A DNA stretch of 64,000 nt from Aristolochia californica (Eukaryota; Streptophyta; Magnoliopsida; Piperales; Aristolochiaceae), in the NCBI GenBank assembly GCA_029961685.1, contig JARWKL010000012.1:22119227-22183226 (forward strand), read 5' to 3'. The first letter of the stretch is position 1; each line of letters starts with the position of its first letter. Below are positions 60,057 through 64,000 of the stretch, one piece after another. Both the position numbers and the translations under genes were made by a program. The notes below the pieces were generated by a model. The model was not told the DNA's origin. It searched no databases and worked only from the letters and a program-made list of their open reading frames with translations.

Positions 60057-63000
60057 ATGGGCATCTTTGGTGCTCCATTCGAAGGAATTATCAAAGATGT
60101 AAATGGAAGAGCACTGTGCTATAAGCAAGATTGGGTGAATGGTCTCCATACGGGCTTCCGGTATGGCCGTTTAATTGTTCATTTTTTTTGGATTTTCTGA
60201 ATTATTTTGACGGAGTAATATCATCACTAGTTTTTGTTGATTGAAGCTCATAATAGTTAATTTCTCTGGTTCACTGTTGTCAGGATACTAGCTCCAACAA
60301 CATATATTTTCTTTGCATCTGCACTGCCAGTCATTGCCTTTGGAGAACAGCTGAGTAGGGAAACAGGTGGGTATTTCGAAAGGGAATGCAAGTTTTCACG
60401 ATAAACTGTGTCTGAAGCATTCAAATATAAGCTTCATTACAAAAATGTTTTGCACTATTTAGATGCTTTTCCTTTGGCCTTGATTATATGGGTCAGTTTG
60501 AAACTCAAGGAACTAAAAGACATGGTTCATCTTTCCTATTTAGATGGACAATTGAGCACGATAGAGGCTTTAGCTTCCACTGCAATCTGTGGTATCATAC
60601 ACTCAGTTCTTGGAGGGCAACCGATGTTGATTGTCGGTGTTGCGGAGCCTACCATTATCATGTATACGTATCTCTACAGCTTTGCGAAAGGCAGGAAAGA
60701 ACTTGGGTCCGAACTCTTTCTGGCATGGACGGGATGGTAATAAAATTCTGCCTTGTCACCTGGTTGATAGACTAAGTTTAAAGTCCTTTCCAACGCATGT
60801 ATCTCCATTGTTTCTGTAGGGTTTGCATCTGGACATCTCTGATGCTAATTCTTCTAGCAGTATTCGATGCCTGTGCTATTATCACTAGATTTACAAGAAT
60901 TGCAGGGGAACTGTTTGGAATGTTGATCACCGTTCTCTTCTTACAGCAAGCTATTAAGGTACATTTCGCATTTACTTCATATGAAATGAAAATTTAGGAG
61001 CCGAGCAAATTATAGATGATCTAATGATGGTGTTTTAATGACAGGGTGTGATGAGTGAATTTCATGCGCCCAGTGGTAAAGATGCAAATTCAGCGGAAAA
61101 CCAATTTCAGTGGCTTTATGCAAATGGATTGCTTGCCGTTATATTCTCCTTTGGCCTGCTACTCACTGCACTAAAGAGCAGAAGAGCACGGTCTTGGCAA
61201 TATGGCACAGGTTTGTTTGACAACCAAATCAAAATGGTATGCTTGCTTCATGGGTTATCTCCTACTATAAACTGAATACCCTCTGATAATGCAGGCTTCC
61301 TTAGAGGGTTTATTGCAGATTATGGGGTTCCCTTCATGGTCTTGGTGTGGACGGCATTATCATATAGCTTGCCGAGCCAGATTCCTTCTGGAGTTCCTAG
61401 AAGACTATTTAGTCCTCTTCTCTGGGAATCTGGTTCGCTATACCACTGGACAGTGGTCAAGGTAGTAATTCTGGAATTTCTCGTTTTCCTTGTACAAATT
61501 CTAAGTACTTCATACACTTTATAAACTCGGTTCTTTTATGCAAAACTGCAGGATTTGGGGCGGGTGCCACCAGTGTACATTTTGGCAGCTATTATACCAG
61601 CTCTGATGATTGCTGGACTTTACTTTTTTGACCACAGTGTAGCATCGCAGTTGGCACAACAGAAAGAGTTCAACCTGAAAAATCCATCTGCATACCATTA
61701 CGATATTTTGATACTTGGGATTATGGTGATTCTCTCACTGATATTTTACAGTATTCTGGTACCCATTTTTATAAAGCTTTTGCCTGATGGAGGAATTCGA
61801 TATTTCAGGTTTTAATCTGTGGACTGATCGGAGTTCCACCTGCAAATGGGGTCCTTCCTCAATCCCCTATGCATACCAAGAGCCTTGCTATTCTCAAAAA
61901 GCAGGTCTGTTAAAGGAGCTCGGATGGTATTTAACTTAATTTTTTATTTCAAGATTATTGATTAGTTAAGCTTAGACGACCACTTGGTATTTGATTTGCA
62001 GCTAATGCGTAAGAAGATGGTGAAGAGTGCCAAGGAATGCATTAAGCAGCAAGCTACTAACTCAGAAATCTATGGCAAGATGCAAGAAGTGTTCATAGAG
62101 CTGGATAGAACTCAATCTGTAAGTGTGTTTTGGAGGATTTTAGTTGACGTTGCACCCTAGTCAGCTCAAGTCATATCCAGCGACGACCTGACAATTTCTT
62201 GTGCGTGCAGACGAACTCGGTAGTCAAGGAACTAAAGAATTTGAAGAATGCCGTGGTCGGTAGTGAAGATGGAGTGACACCAGAAGGTGCATTTGATCCT
62301 GATAAGCACATTGAGATTCACTTGCCAGTTCGAGTTAACGAGCAAAGGCTTAGCAACCTTCTCCAATCTCTTATGATAGCTGCTAGTCTTGCTGCTATGC
62401 CCGTGATCAAGATGATACCCACCTCTGTTCTTTGGGGCTACTTCGCGTACATGGCGATCGACAGTCTTCCAGGGAACCAGTTCTGGGAAAGGATATTGCT
62501 GCTCTTCGTCACACCTGGTCGTCGATACAAGTAAGAGTTTTTCTGTCCTCTCATATTCTGGTACTTTTTAATAAGTGGTAATTTTCTGATTGTCTCGCTG
62601 ACGGGTTTCTACCTACTGCTCGTGCTCTGTTTTAGGGTTCTGGAAGGGGATCATGCTTCATTTGTGGAAACAGTGCCATTCAAAATCGCTGCTGCATTTA
62701 CCATCTTCCAGACTGTGTATCTTCTGATATGTTTTGGTGTGACATGGATCCCTGTAGCTGGAATTCTGTTCCCTGTGCCATTCTTTATGCTCATATATAT
62801 AAGGCAGCACATCCTTCCCAAGTTCTTTCGGGCAGATCACTTGTACGAGCTTGATGCTGCTGAGTACGAGGAAATTGCTGGTGCTCCACATCGTGATCCT
62901 AGCCTCTCTTACAGGGTATGTCAGTTGTCAAAATTTCTAATTTTCTCAAATTGAGGCCCCAATTGTGTTGATCTTTGACAGTTCCAGATGTTGTAATTTG

Positions 63001-63405
63001 TCTTGACCCTAACCATAGACTCTTAAAGCCCACCCACGCAAAAGGTTAGTTGATGCGTTTCACTTTTACTAATCCACGGGTGGTGTGCGCAGGATCAGAA
63101 CAGCGAAAGTGGAGACATTGATGACACCAATTTGGACGACGCGGAGCTATTAGATGAACTTACTACAAGGAGAGGAGAAATCAAGCTTAGAACAAAAAGT
63201 TTCAGCGAAGACAGGCGTTACCAGGCAAGGCGATTTTCTTATCTGATCTTGTGCTTTATGCGTCTTTATATTTCTGATCTCATCGACACAGTAAACTCTC
63301 TTCTTGCTTAAGAGAACATGTTTAACACATTTGAAGCGATGTGGAGTGACCATTCTGGCTGTGTTGCAGGTTTTCCCTGAGCAGGTCATCCCACGAAACG
63401 AGTGA
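60057..63405 (+). CDS. BOR4: Boron (borate) exporter, BOR family clade II (BOR4-like)
   Basis: Plasma-membrane borate exporter of the SLC4-like family; clade II members confer tolerance to excess boron. Thirteen plus-strand exons: 60057-60160, 60284-60366, 60544-60736, 60820-60958, 61045-61210, 61295-61461, 61552-61725, 61809-61904, 62002-62118, 62211-62530, 62636-62915, 63093-63224, 63370-63405. All phases agree and give 668 residues. It begins [20 protein letters not shown] then CYKQDW. Family signatures: [120 protein letters not shown] and LDAAEYEE. Ten or more membrane segments are expected. The short C-terminus ([14 protein letters not shown], ending VIPRNE) lacks the long tail of BOR1-type clade I proteins, hence the BOR4-like call. 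Intron 12 uses a GC donor (CAG/GCAAGG). Confidence 0.94.
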
Positions 63406-64000
63406 GCGAGCTAAGAAGTTGATTATAGAAGAGAGAAGTGGGGGGATGACGAACATGATAATTCTGTGGAGATCGATAACCAATCAAGTGATGGCTTAAA
63501 TGTATAAAAACGAAAAGAAAAAGGAAAAGTACTTACGAGCGGTTGTGATGTTTTTGTTAGTGCCCGTTAGAATGTCCACGAGAGGGTTCAGTTCACCAAT
63601 AATTTTCAATCTTCCATATGTATTCTTTGATACTACAAAATGAAAATCTCATGCAGCAACATATCGCTTTTATAAATACTAGAAAACCTCTGCTGCACAA
63701 ATATGTCCTTAATGGCCCCCTTAGCTTCACAAGCTTGAGAGAAGGCCCTAAAGCTCTTCAGCCATCACTTTCCCTTGCCCAATTTATGACAGTTTGGATA
63801 TTGGATACACTCTTTCTTCTTATTATAGAAATGGTAAGGTTGTGGTTGGAGATTACCAACTTCTATCCGTGTCTGGTATAGGCAACACATGCCATGTATG
63901 ATTTTGAATTAGGAAATTAAGACCATTGTACTCTCTCCAATCCTGCTCTTTTACAAAACAGTACGTGAAGGCTAAACCAAAAACCCAGTAGAAAGTCCTC
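63406..64000 (+). other. BOR 3' UTR and downstream DNA
   Basis: The first ~200-300 bp are the likely 3' UTR (AATAATTTTCAATC near 63598 is a weak polyadenylation context). The 87-codon open frame at 63618-63881 has no family features. Nothing else is recognised up to the window edge. Confidence 0.4.

Overview
This is nuclear DNA of a flowering plant, probably a eudicot. The coding exons are short and separated by AT-rich GT-AG introns, the proteins belong to plant families (TSO1/CPP, DUF1644, PB1-Raf kinase, LEA_4, BOR boron exporter), and copia, gypsy and small LTR elements fill the introns and gaps. I rebuilt gene models by hand from reading frame, splice-site phase and conserved motifs. No RNA-seq or database search was available.

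Layout. 1-830 is organelle-like DNA. 880-3560 is a decayed copia element (+). 4102-12628 (-) is a TSO1-like CXC (tesmin/CPP) transcription factor with 8 exons found and its 3' end missing. 13090-14800 holds CTCGAG-rich tandem repeats and 14881-14916 is a run of 36 C. 15575-21600 is a mosaic: a 2.13-kb unit made of two captured CCCH zinc-finger exons plus the end of a copia element is tandemly duplicated, and the second copy is interrupted by a 1.5-kb TIR element. 23259-24272 (-) is a DUF1644 zinc-finger gene with a long 5'-UTR intron. 27089-42252 (-) is a 12-exon WDR43/UTP5 gene whose large introns carry a gypsy remnant and a small non-autonomous LTR element. 43741-45150 is an LTR-flanked, PBS-bearing repeat block built of ~42-bp units. 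45989-50582 (-) is a PB1-domain Raf-like protein kinase with 10 exons. 52408-53085 (-) is an LEA_4 (group 3) gene with ABRE-like promoter sites. 53470-57600 (-) is a nested stack: a copia element broken by a coding-free LTR element and by a 194-bp insertion containing 5S rRNA sequence (Cassandra-like solo LTR). 58460-63405 (+) is a clade-II (BOR4-like) boron exporter with 13 exons, a 5'-UTR intron and two overlapping upstream ORFs.

The host genes act in unrelated processes: meristem and cell-cycle regulation, small-subunit rRNA processing, MAPKKK signalling, desiccation protection and boron export. They are ordinary neighbours, not a pathway cluster. The most unusual content is in the repeats: the 5S-carrying insertion with a clean 5-bp target duplication, the duplicated CCCH/copia chimera with its internal TIR element, two related coding-free LTR elements, and the 42-bp-repeat LTR array. 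Two noncanonical GC-AG introns are also inferred, in the TSO1-like gene and in BOR.
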